Assembly: GCA_020633465.1 (NCBI GenBank)
Contig: JACKDN010000005.1
Location: forward strand, 310,001 to 374,000
Origin: Myxococcales bacterium
GTDB lineage: Bacteria; Myxococcota_A; Bradymonadia; UBA7976; UBA1532
Length of the DNA stretch: 64,000 nucleotides
Direction: 5' to 3'
Made by a program: the position numbers and the translations under genes. The notes below the pieces were generated by a model, which worked only from the letters and a program-made list of their open reading frames with translations, ran no database searches and was not told the DNA's origin. This document shows positions 43,020 through 52,765 of the stretch, one piece after another. Position 1 is the stretch's first letter, and each line of letters begins with the position of its first letter.

Positions 43020-43772
43020 ATGTCCGACCACCCCGTCCGCCTCGGCCTCTTCGGCGCCACGGGCCGCATGGGCCAGGGCGTCCTGGCCAGCCTGCCCGAC
43101 CACCCCGGCCTCGACCTCGTCGCCGAGGTGGGCCGCGGCGGCGGCGACCCCTTCGACGACTGCGACGTCGTCCTCGACTTCGCCGTGGCCGCCGCCACCG
43201 ACGACCTGCTGGCCCGCCTCGAGGGCACGCGCGCCGCCCTCGTCACCGGCGTCACCGGCCGCGACGCCGCCGCCGAGGCCGCCCTCGACGCCCGCGCCGC
43301 CGTCGCCCCCGTCTTCGCCGCCGCCAACTTCTCGCTCGGCGTCGCCGTCCTGCGCGCCCTCGTCCGCCAGGCCTGCGCCGCCGTCGGCCCGGGGTGGGAC
43401 GCCGAGATCTTCGAGCTGCACCACCGCCACAAGGCCGACGCGCCCAGCGGCACCGCCCTCGCCCTGGCCGCCGAGGCCGCCGCCGGGGCCGGCCTGCCCT
43501 GGCCCGACGCCCGCGCGCCGGTGCGCGACGGCCTCACCGGCCCGCGCGGCGACGCCGAGATCGGCCTCGCCGCCCTGCGCGCCGGCGGCGTCGTGGGCGA
43601 GCACACCGTCTTCCTCGTCGGCCCCAGCGAGCGCCTCGAGCTGATCCACCGCGCCGCCGACCGCCGCGTCTTCTGCCATGGCGCCCTGCGGGCCGCCGCC
43701 TGGGTGGCCGGCCGCGCTCCCGGGCGCTACGGGATGGACGACCTGGCCGCCGCCACCACCCGAACCCCCTGA
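43020..43772 (+). CDS. dapB: 4-hydroxy-tetrahydrodipicolinate reductase
   Basis: I took the ATG at 43020 because the product starts SDHPVRLGLFGATGRMGQG, with the nucleotide-binding G-A-T-G-R-M-G at residues 12-18. The active-site segment is ELHHRHKADAPSGTA, and GRYGMDDLA is near the C-terminus. With 250 residues it is slightly short (E. coli 273), lacking part of the C-terminal helix. It reduces hydroxy-tetrahydrodipicolinate using NAD(P)H in the lysine and diaminopimelate pathway. Monocistronic. Confidence 0.92.
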   Translation: MSDHPVRLGLFGATGRMGQGVLASLPDHPGLDLVAEVGRGGGDPFDDCDVVLDFAVAAATDDLLARLEGTRAALVTGVTGRDAAAEAALDARAAVAPVFAAANFSLGVAVLRALVRQACAAVGPGWDAEIFELHHRHKADAPSGTALALAAEAAAGAGLPWPDARAPVRDGLTGPRGDAEIGLAALRAGGVVGEHTVFLVGPSERLELIHRAADRRVFCHGALRAAAWVAGRAPGRYGMDDLAAATTRTP

Positions 43773-43858
43773 AATGTCAGGCGGTTCCCCACCCGTTTGA
43801 ATGGCTCGCGCCCCGGCCGCTAGGCTGTCCCCGTTCGGCCCCAGCCGGGAGTACTCCG

Positions 43859-44173
43859 TTGAAAGGACAGGCGTTTTCGGCCCACGGTGGCTTGCCCGCC
43901 GGTCTGCTGACGCTCGGCCGGCTGGGCCACCACCCGCTCTTCGACGCCGCGGCCATCCGCCGCGCCTTCGCGCGCGTCGACGACGGCCTCATCGAGCAGC
44001 GCGCCCTGCTCGGCGCCCACCAGGCCATGCGCGCGCTCGCCGGCCTGCCCGGCCTCGCCGAGATGCGCCACTACCTGCGCGCCCTGCCCGAGCCCACCGT
44101 CGACCTGCTGGTCTACCTCTACTTCCGCAAGCTGGATCAGTCCCTCGACGGCGAGGACCGCATCCTGCACTGA
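43859..44173 (+). CDS. 104-residue hypothetical protein
   Basis: TTG 43859 is the likely start, with CGGGAG 7 bases upstream and TAGGCT/TTGAAT (43821, 43797; spacer 18) as a possible promoter. The product is helical (LIEQRALLGAHQAMRAL, LAEMRHYLRALPEP) with no signal or motif I recognise. It ends 63 bases before tamB and may be a small cytoplasmic protein. The codon pattern is like that of its neighbours, so I keep it as a gene. Confidence 0.5.
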   Translation: MKGQAFSAHGGLPAGLLTLGRLGHHPLFDAAAIRRAFARVDDGLIEQRALLGAHQAMRALAGLPGLAEMRHYLRALPEPTVDLLVYLYFRKLDQSLDGEDRILH

Positions 44174-44222
44174 TCCCTGCGTGGTCGTCGTCGTCGGGCA
44201 GACGCGCTCACGCATTGACTGG

Positions 44223-44228
44223 TAGTCT
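44223..44228 (+). promoter_or_regulatory. extended -10-like TGG-TAGTCT, leaderless start
   Basis: TAGTCT with TGG before it ends 8 bases upstream of the tamB ATG at 44237. No Shine-Dalgarno sequence precedes the ATG. Confidence 0.35.
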
Positions 44229-44236
44229 CCGGCCGC

Positions 44237-47200
44237 ATGGAGCCCGTGCACCTCGTGCGGCGCGCCGTCGCTCGCCTCTGGCAGCGGGTGGGCGCCACGA
44301 TCATCCTCGTCGTCGCCTTCCTGGGCCTCAACGGGTTCCTGCTGTACTTCCTGCTCAACTCGACCTTCACGTTCCGCGTCTTCGACAGCACGGTGAACAC
44401 GCTCTTCCGCGGGCGCATCGGCTGGACACGCCTCAGCTTCGGCCCCATGCCCTGGCAGCTGCGTATCCTCGAGCCGGTGCTGCTCGGCCCGGACGGGCGC
44501 CCGGTGATCACCGCCCGCTCGGTCAGCGTCGACAGCGTGCGGCTGACCGATCTGCCCGGCACCATCGCCGCCGACGACATCCGCATCGAGGGCGCCGTCG
44601 TGCGCCTCGAGCAGCGGCCGCACGCCGAGGCGGTCGACCTCTTCGGTCAGCCCGAGATGGTGTTCAACATCGCGGAGATGTTCTGGCCGCCGGGGCCCCG
44701 CATCGACGAAGGGCAGCCGGGCGGCGGCGTGAACCTCGACTTCGGGCGCGTGGAGATCGTCGACGCGACCTTCGTGCTCGACATGCCGTCCACCAGCATC
44801 GAGGTCAGCGGCATCGACATCAACCGCGCGCGCTTCGCGCTCTCGGGCGAGTCCGAGACCATGGCCATCGCCGCGGCGCGCCTGCGGGCGAAGCGCGGCG
44901 AGGTGCGCATCCTGATGGACGAGGCGGCGGCGCCCGCGCTGACCGCCCCCGCCGACGCCACGCTGTCCTGGCCGATCACCGATCTGAACCTGAACGGGTT
45001 CCACTGGGCCGAGATGGCCTTCCGGGTGACGCACCTGACCGCCGCCGTCCGGGGCGACCCGCTGGTGATCAGCAGCTTCTACATGGATCTCGACCGCCCC
45101 GGCGTGCCCCTGCTGGGCACGCGCCTGCGGCTGGACACCGACGACATCGCCACCCACCTGCGGCCCCTGGGCGTCGAGGGCGTGCGCGGCGCCGCCCGCC
45201 TGAGCGTGCACGGGCGCGGTGAGATCGACGTGTTCGACGGCGCGGTCGAGCTGACCTCGACCGACCTCGACGTCTTCGGCTGGCAGGCCGCCCGCACGCG
45301 CGTCGAGGCTCGGCTGGAGAAGGCGCGGATCGCCCACGTCGACGCCCTGTCGGTGGACGCCTACGGCGGCACCGTGGAAGCGCAGGCGCGCTTCGACCTC
45401 GAGCAGGGCCACCTGTGGACCCGCGCCAGCCTGGACGGCGTGCGGCCCGCCACCCTGCCCCTGGGCCTCGATCCGGCCGTCGCCGCGCTGATCGGCGGCC
45501 CGCTGGACGGCTGGATCACCGCCCGCGGGCGCGACCTCTACGCCGACGACCGCCACCTGAACGCGGACGCCGTGCTCACCCTGCGCTACGACCGGCCGCC
45601 GCCCGGCCTCGGGCGCAGCGTCACCGTGCGCACCGTGGCCAGCTACGCCGGCGACACGCTCGACCTGCACCAGCTCGACCTGCGCAGCGGCGACACCCAC
45701 CTGACGGTCGACGGCCGCGCCGATCTGGCGGCCGGCACGGGCCGCTTCGCCGGCGACGTCGCGGTGGCCGATCTGGCCGGCCCCGTGGGCGCCTTCGGTC
45801 TGCCCCTCGGCGGGCGCGCGAAGGTGGGCTTCACGATGCGCGGCGCGCTGGACAATCCGACGGTCGCCGCCGACGTGCGGGGCTGGAAGGTGCAGTGGGC
45901 CGACTTCCCCGCGGCGGACGTCGAGGGCCGCGCCCGCTACGCGAAGGGGCGCCTCGAGCTCGACAACGTCGCGCTCGACACGGCGGTCGGCGAGGTGGGC
46001 GTGCGGGGCCACCTGGATCTCGAGCGCCGAGGCACGCCGCTCGCGCTGGACGTGCGCGCCCGGCAGGTGCAGCTCGAGCGGCTGCCGCTGCCCGTCGACG
46101 TCGCCGGCCGCGTGGACGCCGACGTCCGCGTCACCGGCGCCGCGGCGCGGCCGCAGATCAAGGGCCGCGCGCGCGTGCTGAACCCGCGCTACCAGCGGCT
46201 CGGCTTCGAGCGCCTCGACGTGGCGGGGCGCTTCGCCGGCGACACCATCGAGGTGGACGAGGTGCGCCTCACCGACGGCCACGAGCTGCTGAACGCGAGC
46301 GGCGAGGTGAACCTGCGCACCGAGCAGTTCCGCGGCGCGGCCACGCTGACCGACGTGCCCCTGAGCGTCGCCGATCCGCTCCTCGACGCGCCGCTGCCCG
46401 TGCGCGGGACGATCAGCCTCACCCTGACCGGCGACGGCACCTTCGACGATCCCAGCGGCGCCGGCCAGCTCAGCCTGCGGGGCTTCGGCTACGACACCTA
46501 CGATCTGGGCGACGGCGACCTCACCCTCACCGCCGGCGACGGCGAGGTCAGCCTCGACGGCCGCCTGTTCGAGGACTTCGATCTGAGCGCCACCGTCCCC
46601 ACGGCGCCCGGCGGCGCGCCGGCGCGGGCCGAGGTGCGCTTCACCGAGCTGAACGTGGGGCGCTACGTGCCGCAGCTCGCGGAGAGCGGGCTGTCGGCGA
46701 CGGTCAGCGGCAGCGTGCGCGCGGTGGCCGATCCCTTCGCGGGCACGCTCGAGCAGGTGACCGCGGCGCTGAACCCGGTCGAGGTGACCTACCGCCTGGT
46801 CACCGACACCGCGGGCGGCCGCGCCGCCGACGCCACCGACTTCGTGGTCCGCTCGGACGGCCCCATCGAGGTGAGCTATCGCCACGGCGTGCTGAACGTC
46901 GACCGCCTGCGGCTGACCAGCGCCGGGCAGGCCCTCGGCATCGCCGGCACCGTCGGCGACGACGGCACGATCGACCTGCAGGTGGCCGGCAACCTGAACC
47001 TGGCCGTGGCGCAGCCCTTCCTGAAGTCGGTGTTCACGCAGATGAGCGGGCGCGCGACGGTGTGGCTCGAGGTCGGCGGCGATCTGACCGATCCGCGCCC
47101 CTCCGGGCGCATCCGCCTCGACAGCCTCGACCTGATCCCGCGCAGCTCGACCATCGGCACCGAGCTGTCGCTGATGCGCCCGGTCGAGCTCGAGATCGCC

Positions 47201-48523
47201 GCCCCCTACGGCCCGCTGGCGCCCGCCGAGGGCGACGAGGGGCCGCCCATCGGCGTCTTCACCGTGGCCCTGCCGCCCTTCGCGGCGCCCGTACCGGGCA
47301 ACCGCAAGCCACCGAATCGATTCATGATCCGGCGCGACGACGCCGAGATCGAGGTCACCCGCTTCGCCGCCTGGTTCGAGAACTTCGCGCCGACGTCGCT
47401 GATGGTCGAGGCCGACGCCACCAACATCACGCTCAACGTGCCCGACACCCTGCGCGCGACGATCAACGCGCGGCCCGTGCGCTTCGAGATGTGGACGCAG
47501 CCGGTGGCGCGCCGCGCCCCCGAGACGCGGCTGCGGCTGTCGGGCGACATCGACGTGCTGCGCGGCGAGTACGTCGCCGACATCACCAGCGCCAGCGAGA
47601 TCAACCAGGGGCTGCGCGACGACCTGCGGGGCCGGTCGCGCGCGGGCTCGGTCAGCGTGTTCGAGACCTCGCCCATCCTGAAGCGGCTGATGCTCGACCT
47701 GCGGCTGCGCTCGGACGGCGACTTCTTCGTGCGCAACCAGGTGACCGTGCTGCAGCTCGAGCTCGAGACGCGCTTCGACCTGAAGGTGACGGGGTTCCTG
47801 GTCAGCCTGCCGACCGACGCGCTGGACGACGGCCTGGCGATCGACGGCCAGGTGACCGTGCTGCCCGACTCGCGCATCCTCTACGCGCGGGCGCCCTACG
47901 AGGTGACGCAGGGCTCGGTCACCTTCGGCGAGCAGGACTTCCTGAACGCCGAGCTGGTCGCCACGCACACGTTCCGCCTGCGGACCGGCGAGTCGACCAC
48001 CGCCGGCATCGGCTTCGACCGGGGGCTGACCGGCGACGTGCGGCTCGAGGAGGTCGTGCTGCGCTTCAGCGTGCGCATGGCCACCCGCGACTCGACGCCG
48101 GACATCGACCTGGGCCTGTCGTCGAGCAGCGGCCTCAGCCACATCGAGGTGGCCACCCTGGTGCTGACCGGCAGCCTGCCCAGCGATCTCACCGGCGCGG
48201 CGAGCGCGCAGCCGGCCACCGAGGTGGTGCTCGGGCCCCTGCTGGGCTTCATCGAGCGGCCGCTCGAGGAGACGCTCGAGGTCGACCTGGCGCTGACGCC
48301 GGCCAGCAGCGGCACCCTGTACATCGACGCCGAGAAGCTGCTGAGCCGCCGCCTGCGGGTGTACTCGCGGACGCCGGTGGGCAACGAGGACGCCGCCACC
48401 CCGCAGACCTTCGGGCTCGAGTACCAGATCAACAACAGCACCTACGGCGAGCTGACCAACGAGCAGACCGGCAACCTCAACTCGACCAGCGGGCGCCTGC
48501 GGCTGCGCCTGAACCTGGACTGA
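44237..48523 (+). CDS. tamB: TamB-like translocation and assembly protein
   Basis: The protein has 1428 residues. One membrane anchor near residues 19-42 (ATIILVVAFLGLNGFLLYFLL) is followed by a very long beta-strand-repeat body (regular strands such as RVEIVDATFVLDM, LELDNVALDTAVGEVGVRG). The DUF490/TamB C-terminal domain includes LRLSGDIDVLRGEY, DGLAIDGQVTVLPDSRILY and GLEYQINNSTYGEL. TamB-like proteins span the periplasm as a hydrophobic groove that carries phospholipids or outer-membrane proteins. It is paired with an Omp85 gene (stop and ATG overlap, TGATG), the standard TamA-TamB arrangement in reverse gene order. Confidence 0.88.
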   Translation: MEPVHLVRRAVARLWQRVGATIILVVAFLGLNGFLLYFLLNSTFTFRVFDSTVNTLFRGRIGWTRLSFGPMPWQLRILEPVLLGPDGRPVITARSVSVDSVRLTDLPGTIAADDIRIEGAVVRLEQRPHAEAVDLFGQPEMVFNIAEMFWPPGPRIDEGQPGGGVNLDFGRVEIVDATFVLDMPSTSIEVSGIDINRARFALSGESETMAIAAARLRAKRGEVRILMDEAAAPALTAPADATLSWPITDLNLNGFHWAEMAFRVTHLTAAVRGDPLVISSFYMDLDRPGVPLLGTRLRLDTDDIATHLRPLGVEGVRGAARLSVHGRGEIDVFDGAVELTSTDLDVFGWQAARTRVEARLEKARIAHVDALSVDAYGGTVEAQARFDLEQGHLWTRASLDGVRPATLPLGLDPAVAALIGGPLDGWITARGRDLYADDRHLNADAVLTLRYDRPPPGLGRSVTVRTVASYAGDTLDLHQLDLRSGDTHLTVDGRADLAAGTGRFAGDVAVADLAGPVGAFGLPLGGRAKVGFTMRGALDNPTVAADVRGWKVQWADFPAADVEGRARYAKGRLELDNVALDTAVGEVGVRGHLDLERRGTPLALDVRARQVQLERLPLPVDVAGRVDADVRVTGAAARPQIKGRARVLNPRYQRLGFERLDVAGRFAGDTIEVDEVRLTDGHELLNASGEVNLRTEQFRGAATLTDVPLSVADPLLDAPLPVRGTISLTLTGDGTFDDPSGAGQLSLRGFGYDTYDLGDGDLTLTAGDGEVSLDGRLFEDFDLSATVPTAPGGAPARAEVRFTELNVGRYVPQLAESGLSATVSGSVRAVADPFAGTLEQVTAALNPVEVTYRLVTDTAGGRAADATDFVVRSDGPIEVSYRHGVLNVDRLRLTSAGQALGIAGTVGDDGTIDLQVAGNLNLAVAQPFLKSVFTQMSGRATVWLEVGGDLTDPRPSGRIRLDSLDLIPRSSTIGTELSLMRPVELEIAAPYGPLAPAEGDEGPPIGVFTVALPPFAAPVPGNRKPPNRFMIRRDDAEIEVTRFAAWFENFAPTSLMVEADATNITLNVPDTLRATINARPVRFEMWTQPVARRAPETRLRLSGDIDVLRGEYVADITSASEINQGLRDDLRGRSRAGSVSVFETSPILKRLMLDLRLRSDGDFFVRNQVTVLQLELETRFDLKVTGFLVSLPTDALDDGLAIDGQVTVLPDSRILYARAPYEVTQGSVTFGEQDFLNAELVATHTFRLRTGESTTAGIGFDRGLTGDVRLEEVVLRFSVRMATRDSTPDIDLGLSSSSGLSHIEVATLVLTGSLPSDLTGAASAQPATEVVLGPLLGFIERPLEETLEVDLALTPASSGTLYIDAEKLLSRRLRVYSRTPVGNEDAATPQTFGLEYQINNSTYGELTNEQTGNLNSTSGRLRLRLNLD

Positions 48524-51500
48524 TGCGGCGCGCGGTGCTGCTCGCGGGCCTGCTGCTGTGGGCCACCGGCGCGCGCGCGCAGGCGCCGACCGCCGACGAG
48601 GCGCAGCCCGAGCAGGAGGTCGTGCAGTCGGTCGCGCGCTTCGACGGGCAGACCATCGCCGAGGTGGCGCTGGTCTGCGACATCGACGCCTGCCGCGACC
48701 CCCGATCCCGGCGGGTGCTGCGGCGGCTGCTGCGGATGGACACGGGCCAGGCGCTGGACAAGCGGCTGGTGGGGCGCGCGTGGTCGAAGCTGATGCGCAC
48801 CGGGTACTTCCGCACGGTCGACGTGCAGGTCGAGGCCCGCGACGAGGGCCTCGACGTGCGCTTCGTCTGCGACGGCCACATCGTGATCACCGAGCTCGAC
48901 ATCGACTACGCCAACGTGGCCAGCACGCTGTACCCGAAGCAGTTCGCCGCCGAGATCCGCAAGCGTCTGCTGCTGCGCAAGGGCGGCAACTTCCCGCCGC
49001 GGCAGCCCGACGGCAGCTACGCGCCGGCGGATCAGGCCTTCCTCGACCGCCAGAAGCAGCAGATCGTCAGCCTGTACGCGCAGCAAGGCTTCGTGGGCAC
49101 CACCGTGCGCATCGAGCCGACCTACGAGGGGCCCAACGGCAAGACCGTCGAGGTGCGCATCGTGGTCGACGAGGGCGAGCAGCCGCCGCTGGGCCAGGTG
49201 CTGCTGTCGGGCAACGAGGCGCGGGCCTACGCCGAGGTGGTCGGCCCGATCACCACCGGCGAGCGCATCGACTTCTGGAAGCCGTTCTTCCGCTTCTTCG
49301 GCGTCGGCACCTACGAGCGGCGGCGGCTGAAGGAGGAGCTCGACGCCGTCGAGAAGCAATACCGCGAGGATGGCTGGGTGTCGGCGCGGGTGCGGCTCGA
49401 GCCGGTGGTCCAGCAGCAGGGCGTCGTGTTCCCGCGGGTGCGCGTGTACGAGGGGCCGCGGCTCGAGGTGGCCTTCGAGGGCAACGAGGCGCTCGACGAC
49501 GACGAGCTGCGCGACGTGCTCACCTTCAGCGAGAGCGGCGCGCTGGACGACACCGAGATCGAGCAGAGCGCGCAGGCGATCGTCGACGCGTACCAGGCCG
49601 TGGCGCACTACTACGCGCGCGTCGACTGGCGCGCCGAGCGGCCCGCCGAGGGCGCCGTGAAGGTCACGTTCACCGTGACCGAGGGGCCGCGGGTGTACGT
49701 GCGGCGCATCGAGGTGTGGGGCAACCAGGCGCTGACGCGGCGCGAGATCATCGGGGCGATGGAGACGAAGGGCATCGCCGAGGACGGGGTCATCGGCGCC
49801 TTCGGCGTGTCGGCCGGCGTCGCGCAGGACAGCCGCCTGGTGAACGACCTGACCGCCGTGCGCGCGCTGTACCACGACCGGGGCTTCCCGGCCGTGCAGT
49901 TCCGCTGCGCGCCGGCCGACGCCGACGCGCGCGAGTGGACGCGGATGCGGCTCTTGGCCGAGCAGGCCGACGAGCGATCGCCGCCGATGGGCCCGCCGGT
50001 GGACGCGACCCTGTTCGCCGGCCGCTTCGACGTGTGGACCGACGCCGTCGCCCAGCACCACTGCTTCCTGGTCATCCCCGACGCCGACGAGCGGCTGGTG
50101 ACCGTGCGCATCCAGATCGACGAGGGCCTGCAGACCACCGTCGACCGCCTGGCCATCGAGCAGGTGATCGAGGGCATGGACGCCAAGATGCAGGACGAGG
50201 CGTACGCGCTGATGCAGAACCTCGGCTTCATGGACGATCTGCGGCGCTGGAAGCCGAACGCGGGGCTCAACCGGCGCAAGCTCGAGGCCGTGCGCGGCTT
50301 CCTGCTGCGCTACTTCCACCAGCAGGGCTATCTGCAGGCCGAGGTGACGCCCATCTGCCTGGGGCGGGACGCCGAGCAGGGCGAGGACGCCGAGCGCGAC
50401 TGCGGGCAGGGGCAGCTGTACGGGGTGCACCTCGACGCGGTGCGCTTCCAGCTCGAGCCCGGCCCGCTGAGCCGCGTCGAGGGCATCCTGCTGCGCGGCA
50501 ACCTGCGCACGCGCGACGCCGTGCTGTTCGACGAGCTGCTGCTGCGCGACGGCGGGCCGCTGGGCACCGAGGAGCTGTTCCTCAGCCAAGCGAACCTGCG
50601 CTCGCTCGGCGTGTTCCAGGCGGTGAACGTCGAGACGATCGGCGATCCGCCCGCCCTGGCCGAGCGCGCCGACGAGCGCCGGTCGACCGTGCTGGTGAGC
50701 GTCGAGGAGAGCCGCTACCAGTACATCGAGGCCTACGGCGGCCTGCAGCTGGACTCGGCGCCGCTGAGCGACAGCGAGCTGCCGGTGCAGTACCTGGGCG
50801 GCCTGATCCTGCGCGACCGCAACCTGGCCGGGCGCGCGCTCGAGCTGGGCGCGGGCTTCAACCACGCCAACCGCATCGACACGCCGCAGGACGTGCAGGG
50901 CGACGACGCGGTGTGGGAGGCCGGCCCCTTCTTCAAGGATCGCCGCCTGTTCGGCACGCGCCTCGACCTGACCATCGACGCCGCCTACACCCGCAGCCGC
51001 ACGGCCGAGCGCGACGCCTACGAAGAGGTGGTCAACGCGAAGGTCACCGTGGGCTACGACTTCCACAACCTGTCGTACCCCGCCGACTGGGGGCGCGGCC
51101 TGCGCACGACGCTGGCCACCGAGTACCGGCGCGAGCGCCGCCGGGCGCTGACCCGCAGCGGCGAGCGCCCGCCCTTCGGCGCGCCCAGCCACTCGGTGGG
51201 CGTCGAGCCGGCGGTCATCTACGATCGGCGCGACAACCCGCTGCACCCGACGCGCGGCTACCTGGTCACGGCGAGCGCGCTCATCGTCTTCAACGACGCC
51301 GGCGCGGTGACCGACCTCACCCTGCCGGCGTTCAAGGAGACCGTCACCGGCCAGTACGTGCAGTCGTTCTTCAAGCGGCGCCTGATCATCGTGCCCACGC
51401 TGCGCCTCGGCGCCCTGCAGACCGACGACACCGAGGACGACCTGCCCAGCGGCTTCTTCTTCAAGGCCGGCGGCGACGCGGTCACCTTGCCGGTGCGCGG

Positions 51501-51882
51501 CTACGAGGACGCCAGCATCGACGCCTGCAACGGGCGGCTGGGCCGGGGCGCCTGCGCCGGGGTGTACGCCGAGGACGACGACGAGCTGAACGATCCGCTG
51601 CCCATCGGCGGCAAGGCGATGATGGTGGGCAGCCTCGAGGCCCGCTTCCCCACCTTCCTCATCGACGACTTCTGGTGGGCCGTCTTCGGCGACGCGGGCG
51701 CCGTCGCCCCGAGCTGGGCGCAGATGAACGTCGACCGCATCTACCCTTCGGCCGGCGTGGGCCTGCGCTGGCTGGTGACCGGGCAGATCCCCCTACGCCT
51801 CGACCTGGCCTGGCCCCTGCGCGACACCGGCTTCGCCGAGGCCAGCCCGCGCCTGCACCTGAACATCTTCTACACCCTCTGA
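48523..51882 (+). CDS. Omp85 family outer membrane protein (TamA/BamA-like)
   Basis: The ATG at 48523 overlaps the tamB stop; 1119 residues. The signal peptide is MRRAVLLAGLLLWATGARAQ. About 730 residues of POTRA-like repeats follow (for example PRLEVAFEGNEALDDDELRD, RVYVRRIEVWGNQALTRREI, SRVEGILLRGNLRTRDAVLF), then a beta-barrel region with D15-type strands and a C-terminus ending RLHLNIFYTL. It is much longer than E. coli TamA (577) because of extra POTRA domains, one with a long insert of a segment around CAPADADAREW and VIPDADERLV. It likely partners with TamB at the outer membrane. BamA is the alternative; a second BamA should exist elsewhere. Confidence 0.85.
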   Translation: MRRAVLLAGLLLWATGARAQAPTADEAQPEQEVVQSVARFDGQTIAEVALVCDIDACRDPRSRRVLRRLLRMDTGQALDKRLVGRAWSKLMRTGYFRTVDVQVEARDEGLDVRFVCDGHIVITELDIDYANVASTLYPKQFAAEIRKRLLLRKGGNFPPRQPDGSYAPADQAFLDRQKQQIVSLYAQQGFVGTTVRIEPTYEGPNGKTVEVRIVVDEGEQPPLGQVLLSGNEARAYAEVVGPITTGERIDFWKPFFRFFGVGTYERRRLKEELDAVEKQYREDGWVSARVRLEPVVQQQGVVFPRVRVYEGPRLEVAFEGNEALDDDELRDVLTFSESGALDDTEIEQSAQAIVDAYQAVAHYYARVDWRAERPAEGAVKVTFTVTEGPRVYVRRIEVWGNQALTRREIIGAMETKGIAEDGVIGAFGVSAGVAQDSRLVNDLTAVRALYHDRGFPAVQFRCAPADADAREWTRMRLLAEQADERSPPMGPPVDATLFAGRFDVWTDAVAQHHCFLVIPDADERLVTVRIQIDEGLQTTVDRLAIEQVIEGMDAKMQDEAYALMQNLGFMDDLRRWKPNAGLNRRKLEAVRGFLLRYFHQQGYLQAEVTPICLGRDAEQGEDAERDCGQGQLYGVHLDAVRFQLEPGPLSRVEGILLRGNLRTRDAVLFDELLLRDGGPLGTEELFLSQANLRSLGVFQAVNVETIGDPPALAERADERRSTVLVSVEESRYQYIEAYGGLQLDSAPLSDSELPVQYLGGLILRDRNLAGRALELGAGFNHANRIDTPQDVQGDDAVWEAGPFFKDRRLFGTRLDLTIDAAYTRSRTAERDAYEEVVNAKVTVGYDFHNLSYPADWGRGLRTTLATEYRRERRRALTRSGERPPFGAPSHSVGVEPAVIYDRRDNPLHPTRGYLVTASALIVFNDAGAVTDLTLPAFKETVTGQYVQSFFKRRLIIVPTLRLGALQTDDTEDDLPSGFFFKAGGDAVTLPVRGYEDASIDACNGRLGRGACAGVYAEDDDELNDPLPIGGKAMMVGSLEARFPTFLIDDFWWAVFGDAGAVAPSWAQMNVDRIYPSAGVGLRWLVTGQIPLRLDLAWPLRDTGFAEASPRLHLNIFYTL

Positions 51883-51957
51883 TGGGGCGATCTCATTGCC
51901 CGGTGCGCGCGCTGCCCACCCTCAAGGTGTGCGGTGCGCGGACCGATTCTGGCCTTG

Positions 51958-51985
51958 TTGACCGGGTTGGGCCCGGTGTTACACT
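51958..51985 (+). promoter_or_regulatory. sigma-70-like promoter of the 52016 gene
   Basis: TTGACC (51958-51963) and TACACT (51980-51985) are separated by 16 bases. The transcript would start near 51992 and carry GAGGAG (52006-52011) 4 bases before the ATG. It is the clearest promoter in the window. Confidence 0.55.
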
Positions 51986-52015
51986 CCGGGCGGATACGCC
52001 CCTCCGAGGAGAACC

Positions 52016-52732
52016 ATGCGCCGCATCGTGGCAGCCATCGTGGCCGCCGGGCTGGTGCCCGGCCTCGCCATCGCCCAGGTGTCGCCGACCGAGGCGCCGC
52101 CGCCCCGCACCCTGCTCGCGCAGGTCGACGACTCGGACCTCGACGAGGAGATGACCCTCGACGACATCAAGGACGAGGAGTTCGAGAAGGACGCCCAGTC
52201 GATGGGCGCGGCCATCGGCCTCAGCCTGCTGCCCGGCGGCGGCTGGGGGCTGATGTACGCCGACAAGGGCGCGCAGTCGACGGTGCCCCTGGTGCTGTTC
52301 GTCGCCGGCGCCGTCGTCGGCGGCCTGTACGTCGGCGGGGTCTTCGACGAGTCGAGCAAGACGGTCTGCCAGCACACGCGCGACGGCCGGGTGCCGATCG
52401 ACGAGTGCGGCATCGGCGGCACCGCCGGCGACAACCAGGCGACCGATCCCCGCGACCCCCAGATGCGCCCCTACTTCGCCACGCAGGACGATTACGAGCG
52501 CATCACGGTGGGCGAGGACTTCGATGGCACCGAGACGGGCATCATCATCCTCGGCGCCACCTACGTCGCGACCTCGATCCTCGGCGCCGTGTGGGCCGGC
52601 CTGGTCGTTTCGGAGCACAACGATCGGCTGCGCAAGGACATCGACTCGACCGTGCAGCGCCAGCCCACCGTGCGCCCCACCCTCGCCTTCAGCGACGAGG
52701 GCGGCTTCGCCGGCTTCGCCATCGACTTCTGA
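52016..52732 (+). CDS. exported protein with two hydrophobic segments
   Basis: The protein has 238 residues. The signal peptide MRRIVAAIVAAGLVPGLAIAQ is followed by an acidic stretch (DLDEEMTLDDIKDEEFEKD). Two membrane-like segments are TVPLVLFVAGAVVGGLYVGGVF and TGIIILGATYVATSILGAVWAGLVV, with two Cys between (CQH and DECG). A gly-rich SLLPGGGWGLMYADKG element resembles the pattern of small TM2-like or DUF5683-like membrane proteins. It is monocistronic with its own promoter. Function unknown. Confidence 0.65.
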   Translation: MRRIVAAIVAAGLVPGLAIAQVSPTEAPPPRTLLAQVDDSDLDEEMTLDDIKDEEFEKDAQSMGAAIGLSLLPGGGWGLMYADKGAQSTVPLVLFVAGAVVGGLYVGGVFDESSKTVCQHTRDGRVPIDECGIGGTAGDNQATDPRDPQMRPYFATQDDYERITVGEDFDGTETGIIILGATYVATSILGAVWAGLVVSEHNDRLRKDIDSTVQRQPTVRPTLAFSDEGGFAGFAIDF

Positions 52733-52765
52733 GTCCGTGGGGCCGCGCCCGCTCGGGGCGGCCGG

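Noticed and set aside
43820..48142. 1440-codon open frame antisense to tamB
   Set aside because: The frame opposite a GC-rich gene lacks stops by base composition; its translation is His/Gln/Val/Arg-rich and has no domain pattern, whereas tamB on the plus strand does.
48442..51246. Large minus-strand ORF opposite the Omp85 gene
   Set aside because: It is antisense and His/Val/Gln-rich, without motifs; the plus strand encodes a clear POTRA-barrel protein.
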